A stretch of 5,512 bases of DNA from an uncultured Clostridia bacterium (GCA_934254755.1 CAKQMM010000097.1:1-5512), one strand, 5' to 3'; shown: positions 1-4,773, numbered from the stretch's first letter. The notes: generated by a model not told the origin, from the letters alone. Numbers and translations are program-made.

Positions 1-798
1 GTCGGTACGCCGATAGGCAATTTGGAGGATTTCAGCCCCCGCGCCGCGCGAATACTGGGGCAGGCGGATTTTATCGCCGCCGAGGACACGCGCGTTACGC
101 TGAAGCTGCTTAATCATTTTGAAATTAAAAAGGAAATGCTCTCTTATTATGAGCATAACAAAAGCACAAAAGGAAATCTTATAATTGAGCGCATTTTAAA
201 GGGAGAAAGCTGCGCGTTGGTATCCGACGCGGGCATGCCCGTCATAAGCGACCCCGGTAACGTTTTAACCAAAACCCTTGCCGAAAAAGATATCCCGTTC
301 ACCGTTATCCCCGGCGCGAACGCCGCGCTTTCCGCGCTTATTTTGTCGGGGCTTAACGCCGAAAATTTTACCTTTATAGGCTTTTTGCCCGATAAGTTAA
401 AGGATAGGGATAGTTTAATTAAAAGGTACGAAGCCGTGCCGTCCACCCTTATTTTTTACGTCGCCCCGCACGACGTTACGGGTGTTTTGGAGTATTTAAG
501 CGGTAAGTTCAGCGGACGGAAAGCCGCGCTCGTTAAAGAAATAAGCAAAATACACGAAACCGTGTATCGTTTTACTTTCGGGGACGGGTTCGCGCTCGAT
601 AACCCGAAAGGCGAATTCGTCTTGATAGTCGAAGGGCAAAAAGAAGCGAAAACGGGGTTTGAAGATTTGCCCGTCGAACAGCACATTAAAATGTATCTTG
701 ACGAAGGGCTTTCTAAGAAAGAAGCGATTAAAAAGGTCGCGTTAGATCGCGGGGTAAGCAAAAATTCCCTTTACAAATACACGATAGATATCGAGTAA
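1..798 (+). CDS. rsmI: 16S rRNA (cytidine1402-2'-O)-methyltransferase RsmI, 5' end cut off by the window
   Basis: RsmI uses S-adenosylmethionine to methylate the ribose 2'-OH of C1402 in the decoding centre of 16S rRNA, a cytoplasmic step that tunes translation fidelity. The reading frame is open from base 1, and VGTPIGNLED, the family's N-terminal signature, is already present there, so only a handful of residues are missing. A TTG at 22 would cut through this motif and is not the start. In visible numbering (265 residues), the tetrapyrrole-methylase fold shows EDTR (28-31), SDAGMPVISDPG (75-86), PGANAALSAL (105-114) and GFLP (127-130). The C-terminal helical RsmI domain ends in KNSLYKYTI, close to KNALYKYAL of E. 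coli RsmI. The usual YES(P/T)HR segment reads YVAPHD, a mild variant. Length fits the family (about 280). A strong terminator follows directly, so this is the last gene of its operon. Identification is very secure. Confidence 0.96.
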   Translation, partial: VGTPIGNLEDFSPRAARILGQADFIAAEDTRVTLKLLNHFEIKKEMLSYYEHNKSTKGNLIIERILKGESCALVSDAGMPVISDPGNVLTKTLAEKDIPFTVIPGANAALSALILSGLNAENFTFIGFLPDKLKDRDSLIKRYEAVPSTLIFYVAPHDVTGVLEYLSGKFSGRKAALVKEISKIHETVYRFTFGDGFALDNPKGEFVLIVEGQKEAKTGFEDLPVEQHIKMYLDEGLSKKEAIKKVALDRGVSKNSLYKYTIDIE

Positions 799-816
799 AT
801 AAAATATAACAAATTA

Positions 817-849
817 AAACGCCGCAAAGTTTTACTCTTTGCGGCGTTT
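817..849 (+). terminator. Rho-independent terminator of rsmI
   Basis: A perfect 13-bp stem (817-829 with 837-849, AAACGCCGCAAAG) closes a 7-nt loop (830-836) and starts 18 nt after the rsmI stop. An A-rich stretch precedes it, and the 3' arm ends in TTT followed by ATTGTG. The T-tract is short, but the stem is strong and the position is ideal for ending rsmI transcription. The flanking A and T bases mean it could also stop leftward transcripts coming from the convergent gene that ends at 1187. Confidence 0.85.
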
Positions 850-890
850 ATTGTGTACTTAGAAACAAGAGAGATTTTATCCGAAAACCT

Positions 891-921
891 AACGTAGGGA
901 TGGGGCTTGCTCCTTCCGTTT
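891..921 (+). repeat. 31-bp CUUG-tetraloop hairpin repeat, copy 1
   Basis: This copy matches 1142-1172 at 30 of 31 positions. Read rightward as RNA, 898-905 pairs with 910-917 around the tetraloop CUUG (906-909) closed by a G-C pair, with one G.U pair (904/911) and one T/T mismatch (901/914). An outer AAC/GTT pair (891-893 with 918-920) flanks a GTAG bulge. The similarity extends a few bases upstream with two mismatches. Two copies in 280 bp point to a dispersed palindromic element; its genome-wide copy number cannot be seen here. Confidence 0.75.
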
Positions 922-964
922 TATATAAGGATAATGTTTATATCGAATTAGCCAATCCCCCCGA

Positions 965-991
965 ATAAGAAATCGTAAAACGCTTTCTTAT
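965..991. repeat. Hairpin flanked by C tracts
   Basis: ATAAGAAA (965-972) pairs with TTTCTTAT (984-991); after one mismatch two more C-G pairs form, around the loop TAAAA (976-980). C6 lies just before it at 957-962 and C8 directly after it at 992-999. It is not followed by a T tract, so it is not a standard terminator. Function unknown. Confidence 0.5.
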
Positions 992-993
992 CC

Positions 994-1013
994 CCCCCCT
1001 TTAACAAGTGGGG
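994..1013. repeat. C8-tract hairpin with TAAC loop
   Basis: Part of the C8 run (994-997) pairs with GGGG (1010-1013). After a C/T mismatch, CTT (999-1001) pairs with AAG (1006-1008), leaving the loop TAAC. It abuts the preceding hairpin and probably belongs to the same repeat cluster. CCCCCTT-type palindromes of this form are known to me as dispersed repeats in Firmicutes; that comparison is from memory. Confidence 0.45.
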
Positions 1014-1055
1014 CAAGACCGTGTGCGTACTTTAACCACTACCCACTATCCGCTT

Positions 1056-1096
1056 TGTCATATTGAGCGTAAGCGAAATATCTCGCGGAAGCGAAA
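1056..1096. repeat. GTCAT..TGAGCG..AGCGAA dispersed-repeat-like segment
   Basis: The segment 1056-1083 closely resembles the intergenic repeat TGTCATTCTGAGCG-AGCGAAGAATCTC found across many bacterial phyla (recognised from memory). It contains a near-perfect direct repeat: GCGTAAGCGAAA (1067-1078) and GCGGAAGCGAAA (1085-1096), 11 of 12 identical with an 18-nt period. No reading frame covers it. Confidence 0.55.
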
Positions 1097-1109
1097 ACGC
1101 AAGTTAAAC

Positions 1110-1135
1110 GCGGGTGAATTTTTAATAGAACCCGC
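1110..1135. repeat. Short inverted repeat GCGGGT/ACCCGC
   Basis: A 6-bp GC-rich stem (1110-1115 with 1130-1135) encloses a 14-nt A/T-rich loop. It lies just downstream, in the leftward sense, of the second 31-bp repeat, and may help end leftward transcription together with it. No clear U tract follows on either strand. Confidence 0.35.
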
Positions 1136-1141
1136 AAACTC

Positions 1142-1172
1142 AACGTAGGGAAGGGGCTTGCTCCTTCCGTTT
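1142..1172 (+). repeat. 31-bp CUUG-tetraloop hairpin repeat, copy 2
   Basis: Here the stem 1149-1156 with 1161-1168 is fully paired (seven Watson-Crick pairs and one G.U) around the CUUG tetraloop 1157-1160, because A1152 replaces the mismatched T of copy 1. The outer AAC/GTT pair (1142-1144 with 1169-1171) and GTAG bulge are kept. It sits 14 nt beyond the stop codon of the leftward gene. In the leftward transcript the G.U pair becomes an A/C mismatch, so the better structure forms in rightward RNA. Confidence 0.75.
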
Positions 1173-1186
1173 CTTCTCACTATCCG

Positions 1187-2185
1187 CTAATCGTCAACTT
1201 CATCCAACGCTTTCGTAAAAACCTTATAGTTCGCCATAAACTTTTCGGCGTTCACGTTCCCCGCAAGTTTAAGCTCCTTAGCAAGTTTTTTAAAAGCCGT
1301 TTCAATAGTGTTGACAGACTCTTTATTAAGCTCGTCAACGGCTATTTCAATCATAGCCTTATAAACGGATGCTTGCGAATCCGCGGGCAGATTAAACCCG
1401 TCAAGCGCGTCGTAAAGGTCTAAACCCGCGTCGAAAATATTTACCTTGGTTTTGCAGTTTAAGTAGGATAGTATCAACCCTATGGTCGTAAAAATAAGCG
1501 CGAGCGAAGCGGCGGATATCGAAACGGTTGCCGCTTGATAGCCGTTAAAAATAAACAAAAACGGAATCAAAATTATCCCGACCGCGCCGAAAATTATCGA
1601 CAAAATCATCTTCGGTTTAAGCGACTTTTTCATTTTATAGTGCGACGGAATTCCGTCTTTCAAAAGGCTTTCGGCTTTATTTTTTTTATTCACCGCGTCG
1701 GTCTTTTTAAAAGCGTTGAGTTCCGCGTCTGTAAGTCCGCGCTGACCGTAGTAGTAAACGTATTCCGCCCGCATAATCTTTTTTTCTTCAAACGAAGCAA
1801 AGTCAATCGCCTTTTTAAAGTATGAAAAATGGGTGGTGTCTTTAAGGTCGGTAAAATTGCGGGTCTTAACCTTTACCATTCCGAACAAAAGCCTGCTGTC
1901 GGTCGAAGTGATTTTAAGCCCTTCTGAAAACCGCGCTTCGGCGGCGGCAAAATCGCCTTGCTCTAAATAGTAATCGCCTTCCGTCAAAAGCGCGTCCACG
2001 CGCTGATAATATTCGTCGGCAAGAACCTTGTTTTCTTCGCTTTTAACGGCGGAAATGCTTTTATCGTATTTAATCGCGCGCGAAACGGATATGCTCTTAT
2101 TGCAAGCGGGGCAAACGCACTCTTTATCGGCGCTATCGGCGGTAAACCGATTGTTGCATTTATAACAGGTCAAATTTTCTAACAT
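1187..2185 (-). CDS. Hypothetical membrane protein with N-terminal zinc ribbon, TPR-like helices and two transmembrane segments
   Basis: I do not recognise a named family. The 332 residues show a zinc-ribbon start with C7-x2-C10 and C25-x2-C28 (plus C23); a TPR-like helical part at about 55-110, including an EGDYYLEQGDFAAAEARFSEGL stretch typical of a TPR helix pair; a charged linker; two hydrophobic helices at about 193-213 and 219-243; and a helical C-terminal part (about 250-332). There is no signal peptide, so both soluble ends probably lie in the cytoplasm with a short outside loop. A role in protein-protein contact at the membrane is inference. The ATG at 2185 keeps the zinc ribbon intact, and the next Met is residue 103. 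No Shine-Dalgarno precedes it; a promoter ends only 6 nt upstream, suggesting leaderless translation. It is convergent with rsmI and divergent from the oxidoreductase gene. Confidence 0.85.
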   Translation of the reverse strand: MLENLTCYKCNNRFTADSADKECVCPACNKSISVSRAIKYDKSISAVKSEENKVLADEYYQRVDALLTEGDYYLEQGDFAAAEARFSEGLKITSTDSRLLFGMVKVKTRNFTDLKDTTHFSYFKKAIDFASFEEKKIMRAEYVYYYGQRGLTDAELNAFKKTDAVNKKNKAESLLKDGIPSHYKMKKSLKPKMILSIIFGAVGIILIPFLFIFNGYQAATVSISAASLALIFTTIGLILSYLNCKTKVNIFDAGLDLYDALDGFNLPADSQASVYKAMIEIAVDELNKESVNTIETAFKKLAKELKLAGNVNAEKFMANYKVFTKALDEVDD

Positions 2186-2191
2186 ATTTTA

Positions 2192-2220
2192 ATGATACGA
2201 CTTTTTCGTGAATTTTGCAA
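2192..2220 (-). promoter_or_regulatory. Sigma-A promoter of the leftward membrane-protein gene, probably leaderless
   Basis: Read leftward, TTGCAA (2220-2215, 4/6 to consensus) is followed by exactly 17 bp and then TATCAT (2197-2192, 5/6). Only TAAAAT separates the -10 box from the ATG at 2185, so the expected transcription start falls on or next to the A of the start codon. The absence of any AGGAGG-like sequence in front of this ATG agrees with a leaderless mRNA. Confidence 0.6.
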
Positions 2221-2231
2221 GCGCGCTTTTA

Positions 2232-2257
2232 TATTACGTGTAAAACATTTATTACGT
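2232..2257. repeat. Direct repeat TATTACGT x2, possible regulator site
   Basis: TATTACGT occurs at 2232-2239 and 2250-2257, an 18-bp period that puts both copies on nearly the same DNA face. They lie just upstream of the leftward -35 box and about 80-105 bp upstream of the rightward -35 box. The first copy is also part of the dyad TTAC-GT-GTAA (2234-2243). This placement would suit an activator site, but an 8-bp repeat in A/T-rich DNA can arise by chance. Confidence 0.3.
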
Positions 2258-2337
2258 CTGACCGTTTTTGCGCCGTTAAGCCGCGGTATTCTTTAAAAGG
2301 ACGATTTTTTATGCAAAATAAAACGAAAAAATCTGTC

Positions 2338-2366
2338 TTGACTTAGGGGCAGACCTTTGATATAAT
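2338..2366 (+). promoter_or_regulatory. Strong sigma-A promoter of the oxidoreductase gene
   Basis: TTGACT (2338-2343, 5/6) and a perfect TATAAT (2361-2366) are separated by 17 bp. TGA before the -10 box makes it an extended -10 promoter. Transcription should begin near 2373, giving a leader of about 86 nt. This is the closest to consensus of the promoters in the window, so control, if any, is likely by repression or in the leader. Confidence 0.85.
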
Positions 2367-2394
2367 TCATACGCTTGAAACGGAAAAGAAAAAA

Positions 2395-2454
2395 TAAAAA
2401 CGAGGCGTTTTAAGGAGATAAAGTAACGAAATCTGCCTGAACGCCTACGGGGGT
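2395..2454 (+). promoter_or_regulatory. Structured 5' leader with alternative hairpins and two Shine-Dalgarno-like sites
   Basis: Two hairpins that share bases can form: AAAACG (2397-2402) with CGTTTT (2406-2411), and AGGCGTT (2403-2409) with AACGCCT (2440-2446). The second holds AAGGAG (2412-2417) in its loop. That good Shine-Dalgarno has no ATG, GTG or TTG at a workable distance downstream. The site actually used for the ATG at 2459 seems to be the weaker GGGGGT (2449-2454), only 4 nt before the start. The dyad 2397-2411 could instead be a DNA operator. No known riboswitch class was recognised. Confidence 0.4.
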
Positions 2455-2458
2455 AAAA

Positions 2459-3466
2459 ATGAAAAAAGTAAAGACGATTGCGATTGTCGGCGCGGGCTGG
2501 CGCGCGCTTACCTGGCTTAACGTGATAAACGAAATGCCTGGCGTGGCGCTTGGCGAAGTAGTTTGCCGCAATGCGGAAAACGCCGTTAAAATCAAAAATC
2601 TTTATCCGCGCGCCCGAGTGGTTTCAGACATTTCGGAAATCGAACGCGCCGACCACGTTTTAATTTGCGTCAATAAGGCGAATAATGCAGAAGTTGCCGA
2701 TAATCTTCTCGGTCGCGGGTTTTCGGTGTTTTGCGAAACTCCCGCGGGGGTTACGAATATCGAACGCGAAAAACTGAAAAGTTTTTCCGATAAAAAATTC
2801 CAAATAACCGAGCAATACCCGTTCCGTCCGCGGTTCATAGCCGTTCGTAAACTTTGCGAAAAGGGGTACTTCGGAAAAGTGCATACGGTCGAAATTTCGT
2901 GTTGCCACGCCTATCACGCCGTCGCACTTATACGGGCGTTTTTAAAAACGGGGGAAACGCTGCCGAAGATAGTTAAAACGGCGGTGAGCGACGAATACTA
3001 CGAATATGACGGGCGCGGCGGCAAAAAAACTGCCGAGCTTCGAGATCATAAAAGAGTTATGGCTCTTCTCGATTTCGGTGACCGTCGTGCGATTTACGAT
3101 TTTTCACACGCGCAATATTTTTCGGGAATCAGAAGCGGGCGGTTCTCGGTGAAAGGCACTGCAGGCGAATATATAAACGGACGCGGATTCAGGTTTGACG
3201 GCGAAAACGAAACACCTTTCGCGCTCACGCCCGTTTACCGCGGCACCGATAGCAGTCTGCACCCGATAGAGCTTGATAAAATCGTCTGTGACGGAGAAGT
3301 GTTGTTCGAAAATCCTTTCGTCGGTTGCCGTTTCGGCGAAGAGGAAACGGCGATGGCTTTGTGGCTTAAAACCGCGCTCGAACTTTACGACGACGGCGTT
3401 CCTCTTTATTCGGCTAAAGAAGGCGCGGTCGACGCGCAGATTTCCGCAGAACTCGAAGATATTTAA
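2459..3466 (+). CDS. Gfo/Idh/MocA-family NAD(P)-dependent oxidoreductase
   Basis: Members oxidise or reduce sugars, inositols and related compounds in the cytoplasm using NAD(P). In this 335-residue protein the N-terminal Rossmann fold opens with IAIVGAGWRA (GAGxRA at 11-16). The strand VLICV (67-71) and CETPAG (92-97) take the place of the usual EKP segment, and EQYPFRP (118-124) follows. The C-terminal alpha/beta domain carries HAYHAVALIRAF (150-161) and closes with the typical GEEETAMALWLKTALELYDDG helix near 293-313. The catalytic lysine of the EKP motif is Thr94; from memory, a subfamily with ETP and a GYH-type motif exists, so this is probably a lineage trait and not damage. Length is normal for the family. 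The ATG at 2459 gives the complete dinucleotide-binding strand. A strong promoter and structured leader precede it and a terminator follows, so it is transcribed alone. The neighbouring sugar-type regulator and DUF5107 gene suggest carbohydrate metabolism; the exact substrate is unknown. Confidence 0.88.
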   Translation: MKKVKTIAIVGAGWRALTWLNVINEMPGVALGEVVCRNAENAVKIKNLYPRARVVSDISEIERADHVLICVNKANNAEVADNLLGRGFSVFCETPAGVTNIEREKLKSFSDKKFQITEQYPFRPRFIAVRKLCEKGYFGKVHTVEISCCHAYHAVALIRAFLKTGETLPKIVKTAVSDEYYEYDGRGGKKTAELRDHKRVMALLDFGDRRAIYDFSHAQYFSGIRSGRFSVKGTAGEYINGRGFRFDGENETPFALTPVYRGTDSSLHPIELDKIVCDGEVLFENPFVGCRFGEEETAMALWLKTALELYDDGVPLYSAKEGAVDAQISAELEDI

Positions 3467-3467
3467 A

Positions 3468-3492
3468 AATAAATCGGGGTTTCCGATTTATT
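3468..3492 (+). terminator. Terminator after the oxidoreductase gene
   Basis: A perfect 10-bp stem, AATAAATCGG (3468-3477) with CCGATTTATT (3483-3492), has a 5-nt loop and begins 2 nt after the stop codon. The following ATCTCTTTTATCTT is T-rich but interrupted. The stem has only three G/C pairs, so termination may be partial and leave some read-through into the regulator gene. Confidence 0.65.
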
Positions 3493-3553
3493 ATCTCTTT
3501 TATCTTATTCATTGTAGTTTTCCACTCGGAACGTTGTCTGCTTTTTTATCGTA

Positions 3554-3582
3554 TTGCAAAAAAACGCCCGATATGGTAAAAT
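3554..3582 (+). promoter_or_regulatory. Sigma-A promoter of the regulator gene
   Basis: TTGCAA (3554-3559) and TAAAAT (3577-3582, 5/6) stand 17 bp apart, the same -35 sequence and spacing as the leftward gene's promoter. Transcription would start near 3589, leaving a leader of about 20 nt that consists mainly of the ribosome binding site. A single AAAACG half-site lies in the spacer at 3561-3566. Confidence 0.65.
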
Positions 3583-3596
3583 AATTTGAGTGAAAA

Positions 3597-3602
3597 AGGA
3601 GG
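3597..3602 (+). promoter_or_regulatory. Ribosome binding site AGGAGG that decides the regulator's start
   Basis: A perfect AGGAGG lies 6 nt before an in-frame ATT (3609) and 9 nt before an in-frame ATA (3612). No ATG, GTG, TTG or CTG occurs in this frame until 3678, 75 nt after the site. The frame is open from the TGA at 3591-3593. The site therefore argues for a non-canonical initiation codon. Confidence 0.7.
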
Positions 3603-3608
3603 GCTTAT

Positions 3609-4670
3609 ATTATAGTTCAGATTTTAATCGAAAAAATATTTTCGTCAAATAACCGCACTAAATCTATACTCGACGGAATGGCTTCGGTTCTGAAAAAGAA
3701 GAGGCTTTCGCTTGAAATTTTAAAGTCGCTCGACGAGATTAAAGGCAAGCCGCGCGTAGTCGTTCTGATTTGCGCTTCGCTTAAGTGGACTATGGACGCG
3801 ATAAAAGAGCTTAACGCTCGCGGTATTCACCCGCTTGTGTTCGGATTTCAGTATATCGACACGATATATCAGTACAGCGGAATAAACCTGACTTATACGA
3901 AAACGGCGTACCTTCTTACAGGATATCTTCTATCTGAAAACGCGGGCGAAACCGCCGTTGTCGGGTATAATTCCGACTCGCTGCCCGACAGACTTAAACT
4001 TGCCGGCGCGAAGCATGCCGCCAAAAGGTACGGCGCAGCGGTAAAAGTTTTTAAAAATAACGGCGATATTATGGCGTGCATAAACGACTTTGCTAAAAAT
4101 TGCGCGAACGTTAAAAACGTCGTTTGTTTAAACGATACGGTTGCGGTGGTTTTGCGAAACCGTTATCCCGAACTTCTCGAAAATAAACGTATTTGCAGTT
4201 GCAGCGGAATGAAAATATCCGAATACTTAGGCAATCCTTATCCCACAGCCTTAGTTAATTATCGAAACGCAGGGGTGCGGATTGCCGAGTTATACTTATT
4301 TTTAATGCGGCTCGACGAAGTGTGCCCGACGGCATTGACGCTGGAAATGGATATAGTGCTCGGCAGGCGTTACGACGGCGAATTTCCGCTTATAGACTCG
4401 TCTTTTAGCCAAAGCGGAGTGGATTTTTACGCCGATAAAACGGTTGACGAAGTGGAGCGGCTCGATAAAATGTTTCTTATGTTCGATGAATTAGACGAAT
4501 TGATTCTTCACGACGTAACGTGTGGCGACAGCTACGAAACAATTGCCGAAAATCGTCATCTTGCTCTGAATACCGTTAAATATCGCGTGCATGCAATGGC
4601 CAAAAACGCCGACGTTTCGGGGAGAAAAGAACTAGTTGCGTTGATAACGAAATATAATCTTGTAATATAA
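3609..4670 (+). CDS. Transcriptional regulator: LacI-type periplasmic-binding-like sensor domain with C-terminal LuxR-type HTH; probable ATT start
   Basis: A DNA-binding regulator expected to sense a small sugar-like ligand. Numbered from the first ATG at 3678 (330 residues), the LacI/RbsB-like fold runs from about 1 to 240: VVVLICASLK (27-36), a GYNSDSLPDRLKLAG stretch (96-110), LNDTVAVVLRNRYPE (151-165) and TALVNYRNAGVRIAELYL (190-207), matching the ND..A and Y..G..A features of LacI-family sensors. After a linker, 283-327 form a LuxR/FixJ-like helix-turn-helix (SYETIAENRHLALNTVKYRV..VSGRKELVAL). The usual N-terminal LacI helix-turn-helix is absent, so the DNA-binding part sits at the opposite end. 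Starting at 3678 would remove the first strand of the sensor fold and has no ribosome binding site. Starting at ATT 3609 adds 23 residues (IIVQILIEKIFSSNNRTKSI..) that supply it and uses the AGGAGG. It probably regulates the adjacent sugar genes and perhaps itself. Confidence 0.8.
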   Translation: MIVQILIEKIFSSNNRTKSILDGMASVLKKKRLSLEILKSLDEIKGKPRVVVLICASLKWTMDAIKELNARGIHPLVFGFQYIDTIYQYSGINLTYTKTAYLLTGYLLSENAGETAVVGYNSDSLPDRLKLAGAKHAAKRYGAAVKVFKNNGDIMACINDFAKNCANVKNVVCLNDTVAVVLRNRYPELLENKRICSCSGMKISEYLGNPYPTALVNYRNAGVRIAELYLFLMRLDEVCPTALTLEMDIVLGRRYDGEFPLIDSSFSQSGVDFYADKTVDEVERLDKMFLMFDELDELILHDVTCGDSYETIAENRHLALNTVKYRVHAMAKNADVSGRKELVALITKYNLVI

Positions 4671-4744
4671 CGTGAAAACAGCGCGCTGAGGCTCTTAACT
4701 TAAAAAAGCCATATTATTATACAAAAATCGCTTAAAATATTGTC

Positions 4745-4773
4745 TTGAAAAACGTCTCTTCGTTTTATATAAT
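4745..4773 (+). promoter_or_regulatory. Sigma-A promoter of the DUF5107 gene
   Basis: TTGAAA (4745-4750, 4/6) and a perfect TATAAT (4768-4773) are 17 bp apart. Transcription should start near 4780, giving a leader of about 32 nt. No convincing terminator is visible between the regulator's stop (4670) and this promoter, so some co-transcription with the regulator is possible. Confidence 0.8.
4749..4766. promoter_or_regulatory. Candidate operator AAAACG-N6-CGTTTT inside the promoter spacer
   Basis: Perfect 6-bp half-sites at 4749-4754 and 4761-4766 form an 18-bp dyad that overlaps the end of the -35 box and reaches almost to the -10 box. A dimer bound here would block RNA polymerase. The regulator encoded just upstream is the natural candidate to bind it. 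The same half-sites with a 3-bp gap occur at 2397-2411 in the oxidoreductase leader. Confidence 0.5.

Larger units (their letters stand above)
850..1186. other. Non-coding interval filled with small palindromic repeats
   Basis: No credible protein frame is visible on either strand between the rsmI terminator and the stop codon of the leftward gene. The interval is a patchwork of short structured elements: two copies of a 31-bp hairpin repeat (891-921, 1142-1172), two hairpins associated with C tracts (965-991, 994-1013), a dispersed-repeat-like segment with an internal 12-bp direct repeat (1056-1096), a 6-bp stem pair (1110-1135), and an 11-bp repeat CACTATCCGCT at 1044-1054 and 1178-1188. 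Such mosaics are typical sites where REP- or MITE-like elements collect. No transposase is present. Confidence 0.7.

Noticed and set aside
22..798. Annotating rsmI as complete from the TTG at 22
   Set aside because: The frame is open to base 1 and encodes the conserved VGTPIGN motif upstream of this TTG, so the true start lies outside the window.
907..935. Promoter-like pair TTGCTC-17 bp-GATAAT in the repeat region
   Set aside because: Both boxes are weak, one lies inside the hairpin repeat, and there is no gene downstream on that strand.
850..1186. CRISPR array
   Set aside because: The repeated units are palindromic, only two copies exist, the spacing is 220 bp and there are no regular spacers or cas genes.
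1535..1825. Rightward open frame of 96 codons inside the leftward membrane-protein gene
   Set aside because: It lies antisense within a well-supported gene, shows no ribosome binding site or domain, and its sequence reads like a reverse-strand shadow.
2311..2346. Mini-ORF of 11 codons (ATG CAA AAT ... TAG) preceded by AAAGGA
   Set aside because: It overlaps the -35 box of the strong rightward promoter, so it would not be in that transcript, and no separate promoter is evident; the peptide has no recognisable attenuator features.
2403..2453. Fluoride-riboswitch-like words (GGAGAT ... GCCTAC) in the oxidoreductase leader
   Set aside because: The required GATGG segment and its pseudoknot partner are missing and the spacing is wrong; the downstream gene is not a fluoride exporter.
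4679..4710. Possible terminator after the regulator (CAGCGCGCTG palindrome; GGCT...AGCC pairing)
   Set aside because: The palindrome has no loop and no T tract, and the GGCT/AGCC stem is short and mismatched; not convincing as a terminator.
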